Shown piece by piece: positions 12,534 through 22,785 of a DNA stretch of 64,000 nt. The DNA comes from Eucommia ulmoides (taxonomy: Eukaryota; Streptophyta; Magnoliopsida; Garryales; Eucommiaceae): NCBI GenBank assembly GCA_016647705.1, contig CM028340.1, positions 16,817,001 through 16,881,000 on the forward strand, in the 5' to 3' direction. The position numbers and the translations under genes were made by a program. The notes beneath the pieces are model-generated. The model had not been told where the DNA came from, ran no database searches, and was given only the letters and a program-made list of their open reading frames with translations. The number at the start of each line of letters is the position of its first letter. The stretch's first letter is position 1.

Positions 12534-15237
12534 TGTCACAACCCGTCCCGGACACCCGTAATCCCGAGGCGAGCGTGACTACAACATGATATCACCAATA
12601 CCCAAAATTTTCATATCAATGACAATATACACCTACTGTATAATACAAACACCTACTATGGGGGACACACCCGTCCAAAAATTTGATTAACTAAAAGTAT
12701 TTATCCATGAACCTTTTATAGGTTCGCCTTTGACAGCTTCTCTCAATCGCCTATATGATTTCGTCACGTAGCTTTACCTAGTGCCAGCAGGGGACCGACT
12801 CCTAGCTGTTGTACCTGCGAGTGTACTGCCTTCTTAGTAAAACATTTTTAAAATATTAATACGTTCTAAATATTTCCACAATTTAGTATGGATTAGGTAT
12901 AAGTATATAAGCAATGAAAATAAAGCGATATAGATAAATTCCACCCAAATCCATTTAGTACAAAATCCTACTAAACATCATAATAAATAACATCAAATCA
13001 ACCAATATACGTAAAACACCATATCTCAAGCACCAATCTCAAACACACACCTCTAACACACACACACTGGCCAGCCCTAGTGATCGTTTTAACCTCACGA
13101 TCGGGAGTTTACAATGGTACCGTACCATCCGTAGGATATGCCTTCCTACGAACACCCATCACTCCGCCGAAGCGGATAATCACTGCGCAGTATAAACGTC
13201 TAACATCACTCTGCCGAAGCAGATAAACATTACTCTGCCGTAGCGGATAACATCACTCAGCCGAAGCGGATAATCTCACTCTATCGAAATAGATAAATAC
13301 TAGGGCATTGTCAAATCAACTTCAATATCATCGAATCACAACTCAATAAATATCGTCAACATCGTCAAATCACCACGTCTATATCTTTTCCTCAAAACCA
13401 ACTTTTAAGTCCGAAAACATATTTCCCACTTTTCTTTTTAGATAAAACGTCTGATTTTTTCAAAACAACTTTTCCACCATTTATTTTTTCTTTTGAAAAT
13501 CTGACATTCTTAGGAGAATAGATGTTTTATATTTCCTTTTAAAAACACCGTCTGATTTTACCAAATTCAATAAAAAATCATTTTTCAGTTTTATTTTGGA
13601 AACCATCGAAATCTTTCAAAAACTCAGTTTACCAACTCAACCAAATCCTGCTTGATCCATATTATTTATAAATTCATACAATTTAAGTAAACACATATTT
13701 CATCATATATATACATAGAAAAATAGTTTGGTAAGAAAACAGTACACTCACCTCGATATCCGTTTTGCAAAATTGACACTGACCGCACTTTATCTGGACG
13801 CCAGTGCCTGCGAACCTAATAGTGACAGATTCTAAATTAATACCTTACCTAAAACATCCTAATCATGCAATGCGGATCTTATATTCCGAATCGTTACTAA
13901 TTCTATGTACCACGTACTTAAAATTAATTAATTGTCACGAAATTATTATAATTTTTAGATTTGTAACACTAACTAAAATTTAATTTAACGAGAATTAGTA
14001 ATCGATTGGAGTTTCACGTGTTTCCAAAACGTTTGGCGATCACGTGATCGGTTTTAGATTTCCCTGGGGTGGTTTCTGCAAATTCTTTTTTTTTTTTCCT
14101 TCTTCTTCCGCGTTTCCTATTTCTGCTTCCCGTCTCTGTTTGTTGTTTTGAACGTCCACCAGCCGGCCACGCACCACATGTCCGCAAGGCGGTATCCACC
14201 TACGCACACCGTCACAGATGGCTGACGGCCGCCCACCTACACAACCACCGACCGAACAAAACCAACGAACGCCTCCTTTATGCAGACCTCTCCCTCTCTT
14301 TCCTCTGTCCCGGGTTCTGGGTTTACTGCCTGTACTCACACACCTCCGACTATACCGACGATCAACCACCCACATACGCCGGCAATACCCCCACGCCACC
14401 AGACAAGCAGCGACCCACACCCAGGCATGCGATCGCCGGCCGAACCGAACGGAGCACCCACGACGGATGAACGATGCACTGCCGGTGAACAGAATGTACA
14501 TGCATACTCCGGTTGAACGGCGGGCTAAACGATAGACAACACACATGCATTCCCGACGAACGGACAGCCCACATACACACGCAATTGTCGGCGATCGGAA
14601 CAACCCACCCACGTGAGACACACACACACACACACACACTCGTCCGATCATATACATACCAAAGAATTCTCATATACCCACTACAGCAGCAACGCACACC
14701 ACCGGCCCGAACGGCGACACCCCCTCTGGCGACGATCGGAGCACCGACCGAACCCTCTCTCTCTCTAGATTTTCCTCTCATTTTTCGAGTGGATTCCCGA
14801 CCCTCGATCATGAGTTCCTTAATCCCCTCACATGCATGATTTTAGTGGGTTAGTTTACTCCAAGCGTGCCACATCATTCTCTCTCCAACTCTCTGCCGGC
14901 CAGCTGCTCCGACCGCCGGTTTACGTGTGTGTACAAGATAATAATTTTTTTTTTCTGTTAATTGCTCTTTCCTCCCCCAGCTTCCCTGAAACCTTGATTT
15001 TCATCCTTTTAAATTTTTAAAAGTTTTTAAGATTTTCAATTTTACCCCCTGAAAGTTTCATTTACAAGTTAAATGTCAATTACCTCCCTAAATTGGGATT
15101 TACTGTTTCTTATATTTTCAATTTGATCCCTAGACTTTCTATTTGAATTTTTTAATTGTCCTAATTTCACCCCGAATTTTCACAATTACTTTAAAATACC
15201 ACTGAAATGACGTACATGGTACAATCGAGGTCTTACA
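12534..15237 (-). mobile_element. Gypsy solo LTR, TSD ATTTT
   Basis: A 2.7-kb LTR in minus orientation, starting TGTCACAACCCGTCC and ending GAGGTCTTACA on the plus strand. ATTTT flanks it at 12529-12533 and 15238-15242. It is the same family as 8110-10998 and the LTRs of the element at 38875: it has CGATCGGGAGTT at about 13098, a ~30-bp minisatellite with CTGCCGAAGCGGATAA units (13150-13305), and the CG/CA-rich section 14100-14930. Reading frames in the last section are low-complexity. Confidence 0.87.
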
Positions 15238-15602
15238 ATTTTAGCGGCTAATCTTTGGATATCGGCTAAGTTCATCCATTTTTTCTTTTATTTCTTATCT
15301 TCTTCGTATGTTTGAGCATATTTAGCCTAATTTCAATTGTATAAACGGCTATGGACTTAGGTTAAATGTGGATTATGTATGGGATGAATATTATTTATAA
15401 AAACGTAGTTTTGGTTGAAGTTGTGTTTCTTGATGTTTGTTCTTTGTTGTTTTGAGTGTGTTTATCATATTGTTTGTTTATTGTGCTTAGATTTATATAT
15501 CGAGAATACGAGGTTTGACAAATCCTGAATTTGGATTAGAATAAACAAATGCTACGATCCGATAGCCCGGTCGGGGTTAGGATTGTGGACAATCTATGTT
15601 GG

Positions 15603-16060
15603 TGGGGTAAGACTCATGCAATCTAGGGTCGTTAAGACGTTGAGGGGGACTTCTTCGTTGATTCGAAGTTGCGTATTCCCTTGTTTTACACTCGGGAGAG
15701 GTAGCGAGTGAGTTTTAGAACTGAGATTGTCGATAGGGTAAACACAACGCATGAAATCAATGACGTTGGGGAGAGACTCACGTGACCTAGGGTCGTTAAG
15801 ACGTTGAGAAAGACTTCTTCGTTGACACGAAGTCACGTTATATCCCTCATCTTACACTCGGGAGAGGTGGTGAAGGAGTTTACGAACTGAGGTTTTGTGT
15901 GCGATCAATGAGGTTGGGGCAAGACTCACGCAACCTAGGGTCGTTAAGACGTTGAGGGGGACTTCTTCGTTGACACAAAGTTGCGTTACATCCCCCGTCT
16001 TACACTCGAGAAAGGTGGCGGAAGAGCTTTAGATACTGAGATTGTCAAATAGGTTGAACA
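15603..16060 (+). repeat. Three tandem repeats (~164 and ~148 bp)
   Basis: Units start at 15603, 15767 and 15915, each with TGGGG, then CTAGGGTCGTTAAGACGTTG, then GACTTCTTCGTTGA, then TTACACTCG. They lie near the 3' end of the Athila/Tat-like solo LTR and do not keep a common reading frame. Confidence 0.85.
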
Positions 16061-17927
16061 CCATTATAGTAAACTAAACGATATCAAACGCGTTTAAGTA
16101 AATAAAGTTAATCCCTAGATAATCCATCCTATAACTATCTTGTATTAGTAATTAGTATAGTTAAATTAGTATTTTAGTATTAGTAGTAATAAATTATATT
16201 CCATTTTTGTCGCCTAGATAAAATCGCGTTATGACAATCGCGGTACTCGATAGTAATCTCAACCAATCCCTGTGGATACGATACCTGACCGAAAGGTCCA
16301 TTATACTAAAACTTGATCTGTACGCTTATGGTAAAAGTGGCAGTGCTTATTTAGCGGCTACCACCTAGCTGACACATTGCATCAATCGATCAACTGATAG
16401 TCCTATGATCGGTCAACCGACTGTTTCAGTTGAGATTTCGAGAATCTTGGTCTTTTGGTAAAAACTAGCATTTTTTTATGATTCCAAGGGAGAAATGCGG
16501 GGGATCTAATATTGTTGAAGATATGGTCCATATGTTTTGAATTTATACTGATTTAGTTTACATATTAAATGATTTCTCAATTTAGTTAGTTAAATACTTC
16601 ATATCTTTATGATTGATAATTGAAAAATATTTTATAGACTTATTTGAGAGTTTTGACAATTATTTTTAATTGAAATATCTCATAATTGAAAGAAAATATT
16701 ATATGGGGTCTAGAGGTATATCTTTTGAAAAGTAGCCGTTAGAAGATTTGATACTGGTCTATATAATTAGACTTGTGAGATTGTGATAAAAAAAATCAAG
16801 AACATCAGTTTCTAAGCTTTTCTAAGAGTTATCATTCCGTTGAGATTTATTCAAGAGCGATATTGTGTTACGTTCTTGATCTAGAGCACTGATTGTTGAA
16901 TTGACATCATCGATTTGTGTTGTTTAGCGATTCTATTTACATTATTCGGTGTTATCCCGGTAAGGTCTTTCCAAGCTATTATTTCTTATTGTGATTTGAT
17001 ATTATTATATTTGCTTGGTTGTTAAGATAATTGAAAAATCATTTTCAAATTTAAAAGCATAATTTTTTTTAAAATAATTTTGTGTGATTATCTGATTACG
17101 TGCTATTATTTGTGTTACCCACACTTATTTATAATCAGATATTAATTAGCCTCACATTGTATTTATCATGTAGTAAATTTTGGGACATTAATCAAGTATA
17201 TCTATTTTAAGGTGGTAGAAGCTCCTTATGGGAAGAAACTCATTATTTTTTGTATTTGTGAGTTTGAGCGGATTAGACACGGTTAGGCTGGTGTCTGGTC
17301 AGGTTATCAAGGTTTCAATCTTTTGCGGTAAAAAGGTTGAGGTTTGATATTTTCCCAAGATATAAAAAGATGGGGTTATTCTTTTCCCTTAAAAAGAACT
17401 AGGTTTTGATTTCTCCTGAATTGAATTGAGTGAATTGTGAAAGTTCCATCCGTACCAATGAAGAAGATACTTGTGAGAGTTGTGAGGTTCGATCTTTAAC
17501 CTGTAAAAAGATTAGGTGGTGATTCTTCTTGTAATTGAATTAGGTTAGTCTTTAGTTTGGTAAAAAGATAAGATTTTTCCTTAACTTTGGAAAATAAAAA
17601 TTGTAAGGGTTTAGTTTCTACCTGGTAAAGGGATCAAATGGTTTAGTGGTTGCAAATCTTCGTGAAGCTCGGGGGACTAGATTAGGCAAGACTAGCTTGC
17701 TGAATCAAGATATTTCTTGATGTGCTACTTTGTTATTTTCTTTATCATATTTTATTTAGGTGTTCACTTAGAATATAAACACTTATCCATTCCGTAACGA
17801 AAATAATAATTGATTTAGGATAAATTAATTATTTGATAATTTAAGTGCTGAAATATTTAATTATTTAAATTTTTTATAACTACCCAATTCACCCCCCTCT
17901 TGGGTAGCTTACTGGGCCAATAGATTT

Positions 17928-18480
17928 TATCAAATACTTCTTAATTACACGTGATACGAGACATATAATAACCATCACACAACTCATTTTTAACCAATAA
18001 AGCAATATTAGCTAATAATAGAATTTCATGTAGGCATATAATTAAAACATGATAATTAGAAAAATGCGAGCCAATTTATGTGAATAAGATTTTTCAATGA
18101 TAATTTCACATCATAGTTGAATGAAGATTCAACTTTAATCAATTATCTTCTTGAATCAATCTTGTTCTTATTATTGGCTTAAACTTTGAATTTCAGTAAA
18201 TGAATATTTGTTTCTTCATGGCTTTATCTTATAACTCGAAACTCTTTGGTTTTGGAATATCAAAAGTATAGGGATTCTTGGCTTAAACTTTGAATTTCAG
18301 TAAATGAATATTTGTTACTCCATGAGTTTATCTTATAATTCGAAACTCTTTGGTTTTGGAATATCAAAGGTATAGAGATTTGGAATATATTAAGCAATAA
18401 AATGACATGTTGTTGAAGATTGCATATAAGCTAGTTCCAATTGATGACTTGATTTAAATGCCCAAAGTGTCCCTACAAAT
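17928..18480 (-). mobile_element. Sirevirus-like internal remnant, part 3
   Basis: This continues the host sequence interrupted at 11226. It is AT-rich and carries the 104-bp direct repeat at 18174-18381. There is no recognisable domain, and the right limit of the remnant is unknown. Confidence 0.35.
18174..18381. repeat. 104-bp tandem duplication
   Basis: Units 18174-18277 and 18278-18381 both start TTGGCTTAAACTTTGAATTT and contain CGAAACTCTTTGGTTTTGG. They differ at only a few bases, so the duplication is younger than most of the surrounding decay. Confidence 0.9.
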
Positions 18481-18502
18481 TGTGGAAAAAAGTGGAAACT
18501 AA

Positions 18503-19901
18503 GGCCCCATTTGGTTAGTGTTCCCACTCAACCCAACCCAACCAAAAAATTTTGTGATTGATTTTTGAAAATGCGTTTAGCAAATATAAAACTCAACCCA
18601 ACTCAAAAAATGAGAATTGATTCTCAAAATCTTGAGGAAATAAGAAACAAAAAAAAAAAAAAATTGCCCAAAAAACTGAACCCAACATGAGGACACGCTT
18701 GGAATTTATTGAGTTGTTAGTGAGTCCCATGTTCCATTTTTCTTAAGCTCAAAACAAAGAAATTTTTATTTTTCCTTTTTCCCTTCCAATTTCTCCGAGC
18801 TCTCCATCGCTCTCGCTTCTCTATGTCGATTTTTATCGTCTTCTTTGTCTTCGTCTTGCCATTGTCTTCGTCTTCTCGCTGCCATCGCTGTTGTCTTTCC
18901 ATCACCATCGTCTCTGCCATCGAAATCAGAGAGGGATTAGAGATATGGATAGAGAAATCTTTCAGGAGGCAACGAACAACGAAATCTTCCAACGACGAAC
19001 AACGACGACAAACAACAAATTCGTCGTTTAGGAGGTCAACAATTTCAATTTCGTTGTTTGTGAAATCGATTTTCGATTTTGATTTCGTTGTTCAGGAAAT
19101 CGATTTCAATTCTGTTTCATCACACCGTTTTGTCAACGTTCTAGCTATGTTTTGGGGTGTCGATTTCTAGACAGAAAGATGGGTTGCTCTCCGTTTCGTT
19201 GTTGCTCGCCATTGCCTAGTCAATGACGAACAACAAATTCGTCGTTCAAGAGGCCAACGATTTCACTTTTGTTGTTCGTGAAATCGATTTTCGATTTCGA
19301 TTTCGTTTCGTCACACCGCTTCGTCAACGTTCTTGCTGGGTTTTGGTGGCACTGTCAAATTTCAATATCGCTGTTGTGGGTTTCGGTTGCAGAAAATAGG
19401 TATTTATATAAGAACAAAAGCATTTTTTGGTTTGATTTTAGCGTCAGATGAGAATTATTCTTGAATTTGCGTAGAACCCATTGGTTTTTCTTCGTTTTGG
19501 TTGATTTTTAATTTCGAAGTAAAGGGCTCAATATAGATGGAGATTGATAGAGTTATCAGAGAGAGTAACGATCGAAGGCTGAAAACGAAGTACAAAAGCG
19601 GCATTTTGGGATTCTATTTGTTGTCCTCTTTTTTACTTGGATCAATAATCTTGTTGCATTCATGTGATTGTTGAGTATTTTTTAGTTTTAGATAAAATTT
19701 GTTTGTCTTTGAACGGGTTTGAATGCTGAAATCAATTCTAAGATAATATTGTTACCAAACGTAATTCTGTTCCTAACACAAAAAAAAATTATCGTTATCA
19801 AACGCAATTTTGTTCTTAATAGGAAACAAAATTTTTAATTCAACTTAACCCAACCCATTTTAATTGGATCAGAAAAGTGGTAACACTAACCAAAAGCCAC
19901 C
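18503..19901. mobile_element. PIF/Harbinger-like non-autonomous element
   Basis: The left end is GGCCCCATTTGGTTAGTGTT; the reverse complement of the right end is GGTGGCTTTTGGTTAGTGTT. TAA flanks both sides (18500-18502 and 19902-19904), the 3-bp TWA duplication of PIF/Harbinger elements. CAACCCAACC-like motifs lie just inside both ends. The 1.4-kb interior has a CT-rich leader-like start (18775-18915) and two related blocks around CAACAAATTCGTCGTT (about 19013 and 19231). Short frames in it show no known domain, and there is no DDE transposase. Confidence 0.72.
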
Positions 19902-19963
19902 TAAGGTTCTGATTGACAAACAATTACTTCTCCATTTGTGGTCCCTCTGTGTAACATCTCCTT

Positions 19964-20569
19964 CTACATCCGAAACGACTCCGGCCTCTGTAACTGTAAT
20001 TGCCGCTTAAACCGGTTGATGAAGTCATCGGCCTTCGCATCGACCCCTCCGTCTTCTTCAAATGAAGTCGTCTCCGTCATCCTCCTTTTCCTGTGCCTCA
20101 CCGACTCCGGTCTCCACACTTCCACCGCCGCATCCTTCTCGGGACTCGCAGAGATCGCCTTCTCGCTTGCCGACTTCCTGATCCTCGCCAGCAGAGCGCC
20201 GCCGCTCTTTTCGGAGACGTTCCTGATCACTTGGTGGTCCAAGCCCTCATCGGGTTTGGGTTCGGGTTCGGGTTCCATAATTCGGGTCTCTGGAGGAGAC
20301 GGGTCGGGTTGATCATCGGACCGGCGGAGGGTGAAATTGATGGATTTGACTCTCTCTAGAGTAGACGGTGCTCGGAAGAGTTCTTGTGCTATGTCGTGTT
20401 CGCCGGAGTTTTGCCTTTTCCGTTCGTTTTGGGATCTGAGGCATGAACTGATAAAGAGGGTGACGATGACGAGGTTGAGGAGGCAGAATAGGATGGCGGG
20501 TGTGAACCAGCCGGTGACGGCGACGTCGTCCTGCGACTTTTAAGAAGCTGCTAAGAAAATGAGAGACAT
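19964..20569 (-). pseudogene. DUF4408/DUF761 protein, A70-like, with early in-frame stop
   Basis: This is the only host-type gene I can support. Reading leftwards from an ATG at 20569-20567, the frame gives eight more codons, a TAA at 20542-20540, then an uninterrupted run to a TAG at 19966-19964, 201 residues in all if the TAA is ignored. Residues 20-44 (GWFTPAILFCLLNLVIV and on) form one hydrophobic segment typical of DUF4408. A stretch with RVKSINFTLRRSD follows, then an EPEPEPKP run near residue 100, and the C-terminus (176-201) holds DAKADDFINRFKRQLQLQR, the DUF761 motif. This layout matches plant proteins related to the PAMP-induced protein A70, membrane-anchored proteins of unclear biochemical role. 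The next ATG (20278) would give only 104 residues without the membrane segment. The TAA may be a real nonsense mutation or a sequencing error, or the true start may differ. Confidence 0.72.
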
Positions 20570-21378
20570 TTTTATTGCTTTGGATTCTGAAGGGGGAGTG
20601 CGCTGGACTACAACAGAGACAGTATTGCTACTGTGATTAGAAAAAGGACAAAGAAGTTGTCTTGACCATATTGAGTTTATATTATTTTTTTGATAATCAC
20701 ATTTTGTACCTCTAGGTATGTTTAGTGGTAAAGAAGGAAAAGATAAAAAAAAAATAACAAAATTAAGAGGATAATATTTTTGGGACGGTTATTATCCAAT
20801 TCTAAATAAATGTTGGAATTACTAATTAAACCGAACTGTTTTTTTAATCGGTTAGTCCTCGTGCCATTTTGCGGAATAATATACCCCTATTAATAAATCG
20901 TTACTTTCCATATACATGTTGTCTTGCTAAAAATACAGATCAAATATAGTAATAAACTAACAATGAAACTGTAAACGAAACCTTTAATTTTTTTCAATTG
21001 TGATTATTGTTTAATGATTTTTTTACACCACAATGATTTATTAATCATGATCTTCAAAATACGATATTTTTTTTTTCCTAGATTAAAATGCATGTGACTG
21101 TTATATATAACATTAAATCAAATGTTAACGTTATATATAATATCATTATAGTCTGTATGCCGCGTGAATGTTGAATACCATCTAATGCAATAGAAAATGA
21201 CATTCTGATATATATATCAAATAACAAACATATAAATTTGTTATGTTTAGATATAATCTTAATTAGTGTTGTTAATAGCACAAATTATATAAACATGTTA
21301 AATATAATATGATTTACTGATAAAAGTGATTTGGATATTGCATATGACACCCACGTGTATTTTCTTAATGTATAGGAC
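20570..21378. other. Upstream region of the A70-like gene
   Basis: Non-coding and AT-rich on both strands. Promoter elements of the minus-strand gene should lie at its left side (from about 20570), but no clear TATA box stands out. I see no mobile-element boundary here. Confidence 0.5.
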
Positions 21379-21541
21379 TGTTAATGTAATAATGGGCTTG
21401 ACCCACTTGGCCCATTAGGACAAAACCCTAACTCCCACTTTCACTATAAATAGTTGTGTATATCGATGTATTCTATGTATTTTTTTTATTTTATAATATC
21501 AATACATTATTCATGTTTCCCACATCTCAATTATCTTAACA
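21379..21541 (+). repeat. 5' LTR of the short-LTR copia element
   Basis: TGTTAATGTAA...CTTAACA, 163 bp, closely matching 37505-37662. CTATAAATA at 21444-21452 is a good TATA box, placing transcription start near 21475. The LTR is followed at once by TGATATCAAAAG (21542-21553), a degraded TGGTATCAGAGC-type primer-binding site. Confidence 0.92.
21444..21452 (+). promoter_or_regulatory. LTR TATA box
   Basis: CTATAAATA within the 5' LTR; the same motif is conserved in the 3' LTR at 37570-37578. It is the probable core promoter of the copia element. Confidence 0.6.
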
Positions 21542-22785
21542 TGATATCAAAAGTAAGTTTTTCCTCGACCTGTTCTCTTTAAACATTTTTTTTGAAACAC
21601 TAAAGCTTTTGTCGCCGTCTTCTCTTTTATCCCTTGGTTTTCGTCGCTACTACAGGCTTTATCATCACTTCGGTATCAACAACTATCGCACCACCTTCTT
21701 TATCTTTTAGAGACAACACACAATGTCACCAAAATCACCGCCACCGGAGTATAGACGCGCCCTCATATGCCTCCCACAACCTGCAGTACCACCAATCTGT
21801 GCCGTCTCGAACTTTTGACTCTACCACTTCAACCAGGGCTTCAAATTCATCTCACAATATACCATCAGAACTGTCTCAACGAGATGATTCCAACGATGCA
21901 AAAATCAGCTCGGATAGACTACTCACGTGCCCCCATGTGTAGCAAGACGCCGCTTGTACTCTGTCGCTTCAGATCTACATGTGTTTGCCATCTCATGCCA
22001 CGTCAGCCCTAATCCCAGCCATGTCAGCTCCATTTATGCACCACGTCATCCATCAGTAACCTAGTCCGCCCAGTTGCAAAGCTACGTGAGCAGCCACATC
22101 ATCTACTTTGCCACTGGCCACGCAAGTTGCCACGTCAGCCTCGTTTTGGAATTTTATTGCCACGTGGCTGCCACATCAGCGTTGACCACCGCTACATCAT
22201 CGTTGACTTTCATCTTTGCCACTATGTTAGCGTCCAGTCAACCATTCTCTACCACATCACCATTTTTCTTAAGGTGCATTCTTTTGATCGGTTTTATGCA
22301 ACTTTGGACCGGTTCCTGAGATTTTGGACGTTCTAATTCTGTTTCCAGAATCTATTTTATGGTTTGAGGCTCACAGGATATACTCTCTGTTATATTCGTG
22401 TGGTTTCTACACCGGTTCTTGATTTTTTCACCCGGTTCTTGATAATTTAATATCGGTTCCTGGACAATTTCAACATTCCAGATCTATCTGTGATCTCCGT
22501 TTAATCAAATTTGGATCATATAATATAATTCTCTTTATATTGTTGATTTGGTTTATCACAAAGATTTGATCGGTTAATGGGGCTCTAAATTGGTTCTTCA
22601 CGAGTATAGATCGGTTCCCAGACAATTTCAGCATTCTGAATAAATCCATAACAATAGTTTCTCCAGGTTCAATAGTGATGTCTGTGGGTTCTTCGCTCAT
22701 TATTAATGTCAAAGAGGGTTCAGATCCTACCTCCACTACTATTACCATGTCTATTGCAGATTTGGCTTCACTCGTCCATCATATC
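21542..22785 (+). pseudogene. Leader and decayed gag of the short-LTR copia element
   Basis: This lies between the 5' primer-binding site and the Sirevirus insertion. A start for Gag cannot be chosen: reading frames are short and shift. The first part (21620-21950) reads as Ser/Thr/Pro-rich peptides. The middle is dominated by GCCACGTCAGC-type repeats, and the last 500 bp carry several copies of a CGGTTCCTGGACAATTT-like phrase. The frame entering the insertion (LASLVHH) continues beyond the other side into the protease region, which shows the breakpoint is inside coding sequence. I infer Gag from position, not from a visible zinc knuckle. Confidence 0.5.
21997..22262 (+). promoter_or_regulatory. 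Cluster of CCACGTCA/CCACATCA motifs
   Basis: About nine near-copies of GCCACGTCAGC occur in 266 bp: 21997, 22018 (ATGTC), 22041, 22093, 22129, 22159 (CCACGTGGC), 22170, 22191 and about 22252. CCACGTCA and CACGTG are ACGT-core sequences bound by plant bZIP and bHLH factors. Function is inference; the repeats could instead be coding or satellite-like. Confidence 0.45.

Larger units (their letters stand above)
11940..16342 (+). mobile_element. Athila/Tat-like gypsy solo LTR, interrupted
   Basis: It starts TGTCCTGGTGATAGG and ends GTAAAAGTGGCA, with GTGTT before and GTGCT after (4 of 5 bases). Without the nested LTR it is about 1.7 kb. The 3' part (TCCCTGTGGATACGATACCT near 16268) is a phrase I know from ends of plant Athila/Tat-group LTRs, which suggests that lineage. 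It contains a SacII-like CCGCGG-rich patch (12145-12330) and three tandem repeats (15603-16060). Boundaries are less sure than for the other LTRs because the duplication is imperfect. Confidence 0.6.
11226..17922 (+). mobile_element. Sirevirus-like solo LTR, TSD GATTT, interrupted
   Basis: It starts TGTTGATCTCGAG and ends TGGGCCAATA (terminal CA changed to TA), so it lies in plus orientation. GATTT is present at 11221-11225 and 17923-17927. Removing the insertion at 11940-16342 plus one duplication leaves about 2.29 kb, close to the 2.1-kb LTRs at 22786, 29955 and 32465. It carries the repeated GGTCAACYGA-type motifs (11640-11930 and 16375-16425) that match the GTCGAC-rich block of those LTRs. 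Confidence 0.85.

Noticed and set aside
14014..14840. Dense set of frames up to 205 codons
   Set aside because: Same LTR segment as at 9720; Cys/Val- or Thr/His-rich translations reflect repeats.
15603..16060. CRISPR-like appearance of regularly spaced repeats
   Set aside because: Units are long, imperfect and adjacent without unique spacers, and lie in a plant LTR.
18484..18492. AAAAG as a possible second target duplication for the Sirevirus remnant at 5272
   Set aside because: No LTR end adjoins it, and such a short A-rich match is expected by chance.
18823..19170. 115-codon frame in the PIF-like element
   Set aside because: Composed of Ser/Arg/Phe repeats from TTCGTCGTT-type DNA; no conserved motif.
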